Shown here: positions 10,990 through 11,966 of the stretch, piece after piece | How the letters are laid out: each line of letters opens with the position of its first letter | Position numbering within the stretch: position 1 is the first letter of the stretch | DNA from: Baffinella frigidus | Lineage: Eukaryota; Cryptophyceae; Cryptomonadales; Baffinellaceae | Assembly (NCBI GenBank): GCA_026770585.1 | Contig: MU647602.1 | Coordinates: 59,880-71,845 of the forward strand | Reading direction: 5' to 3' | DNA length: 11,966 nucleotides | Notes under the pieces: model-generated | Told to the model about the DNA's origin: nothing | What the model saw: the letters and a program-made list of their open reading frames with translations, nothing else | Databases searched by the model: none | Translations under genes and position numbers: made by a program

Positions 10990-11797
10990 ATGCGTCATCC
11001 ATGCTGCCTGGCAAAGGCGCCGCTCGCTCTCCTGGCTGGCGCCGTGCTCTTGATGGGGGTAACCAGCGTGTGCGGTGCCTCGAATGCACCAGGCATCGGC
11101 CGAGCCCTTGCTTTCGCACCCGGCAGCGCAGTACCTCTGCGGCCGCACGGAGTCAGGTCCAGCGCCAGCAGCCAGCAGCAGCGGATCGGAGCTGGCGTGC
11201 CCGTCGGCTTTCGCACTGCTGTGCAGCCTGCATGGGACACTCTTGGGTGGAGCAGCAGGTGCAGCAGCGTTGGCGGGCTGATGTGCGATCCGTCGGAGGG
11301 GAGACGCACCTGGGACGCTCTTGGTAAGGCGGAGGGCGCAGGCGAGGTGTTTGAGGAGGAGGAGGAGGAGGATGAGGAGATGCTGGCGAAGCGGCGAGAC
11401 ATCGAGAAGTCGACGGAGTTCTGGCTGGCCTTCGCGGAGGAGCGCCTGGCCGTGGTGCGCGAGGAGAAGGCCGAGGCCGACGCTGTCTCTGGCGCGGAGC
11501 GGATGGAGGACGTGGAGAAAGTGATGAACGCGGTGTGCGAGAGCGTCCTGCCGCCCTTCTTCCCCGCGGGGAACACGTACAGCGAGGAAGAAGCCAAGGA
11601 GCTGGTGCGGCAGGCGCGCAGCCGCCTCGGGGACACGTTCGCGGAGATCGACATGCAGACGCAACGGACGCTCTCCAAGGTGCTGAAGGCGTTCCGGGCG
11701 GCGCGCGTCGGGCCGCACCTCTTCGCGGGGACGGACGGGTACGGGCACGGCGACCTGGGGCGCGAGACGCTCGACGATATCTACGCGTCGCTCTTCG
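10990..11797 (+). CDS. Alr / methionine gamma-lyase-like PLP enzyme, first exon (partial, plastid-targeted?)
   Basis: ATG at 10990 opens 269 codons plus one base, to a donor TTCG|GTAACC at 11798. Residues 10-25 are a hydrophobic signal-peptide core (PLALLAGAVLLMGVTS). They are followed by a Ser/Arg-rich, acid-poor stretch with ALAFAPGS (39-46), resembling the bipartite plastid targeting of red-lineage secondary algae. Residues 121-130 are an acidic run. The end, ...LVRQARSRLG...VLKAFRAARV then HLFAGTDGYGHGDLGRETLD and DIYASLFG, is the characteristic start of the aluminium-resistance / cystathionine beta-lyase-like family (COG4100). These are fold-type I PLP enzymes that should continue with AEAALVR-like sequence. 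The catalytic lysine region lies beyond the window. The exact substrate of the family is unsettled. The upstream in-frame sequence from 10930 has no ATG. Confidence 0.75.
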
Positions 11798-11966
11798 GTA
11801 ACCCCTTAACCCCACACCCCAAACCCTTAACCCTAAACCCCAAACCCCAAACCTTGACCCCTAAACCCTGAACCCTAAACCCTAAACCACAAACCCCAAA
11901 CCCCAAACTCCCAACCCTTAACCCCAAACCCCAAACCCCAAACCCCAAACCCCAAACCCCAAACCC
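11798..11966 (+). repeat. Telomere-like CCCCAAA/CCCTAAA array at the start of the Alr-gene intron
   Basis: Begins within about 15 bases of the donor GTAACC and runs to the window end. Units are CCCCAAA more often than CCCTAAA, with TTAACCC variants. Because a conserved family domain is interrupted at this point, the array is intronic, not a chromosome end. A phase 1 donor is predicted, unlike the phase 0 introns of the other two genes. Confidence 0.7.

Noticed and set aside
11321-11350. GTAAGG in the Alr exon as a donor
   Set aside because: The frame stays open and acidic/charged through it, and the nearest AG (GCGCAG, about 25 bases on) is too close for an intron.
11798-11966. A true chromosome end
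   Set aside because: Units are degenerate, a conserved protein domain is interrupted just before it, and similar arrays lie well inside the window.

Overview
This looks like nuclear DNA of a GC-rich alga with a secondary red-type plastid; the exact lineage cannot be fixed from the window. The evidence is: spliced genes with GT-AG introns; an N-terminal mitochondrial presequence on one gene; an N-terminus on another that resembles a signal peptide followed by a plastid transit peptide with an AFAP-type phenylalanine motif (known from heterokonts, haptophytes and cryptophytes); plant-type telomere-like (CCCTAAA) arrays; and very repeat-rich introns. I see no bacterial-style operons, rRNA, tRNA or CRISPR.

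Layout. 1-708 is upstream sequence with a purine tract and short repeats. 709-3339 (+) is a four-exon gene for a mitochondrial VOC/glyoxalase-fold protein of the methylmalonyl-CoA epimerase / lactoylglutathione-lyase-like group (188 aa after splicing). 3340-4530 is the convergent intergenic space, filled with GA-rich microsatellites and two hairpin elements. 4531-10722 (-) is a six-exon gene for a G-patch protein of PinX1/GPATCH4 type with Lys/Glu- and Ser/Asp-rich tails (about 499 aa after splicing). 10723-10989 is a short divergent promoter region. 10990-11797 (+) is the first exon of a probably plastid-targeted, PLP-dependent protein of the aluminium-resistance / methionine gamma-lyase-like family, cut by the window end inside an intron of telomere-like repeats.

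The three genes are housekeeping-type and show no shared pathway. The striking part is the non-coding DNA. All eight complete introns I can place are phase 0 with GT-AG ends. Most of the long introns, and the 3' flank of gene 1, carry partial copies of their own exon borders (exon edge plus splice site, direct or inverted) or minisatellites whose unit contains the branch-point region of the adjacent acceptor. On top of this sit nine copies (seven canonical, two composite) of a roughly 122-bp near-perfect palindromic, MITE-like element, plus two further palindromic repeat families and telomere-like arrays in introns. None of these repeats lies in a coding exon.
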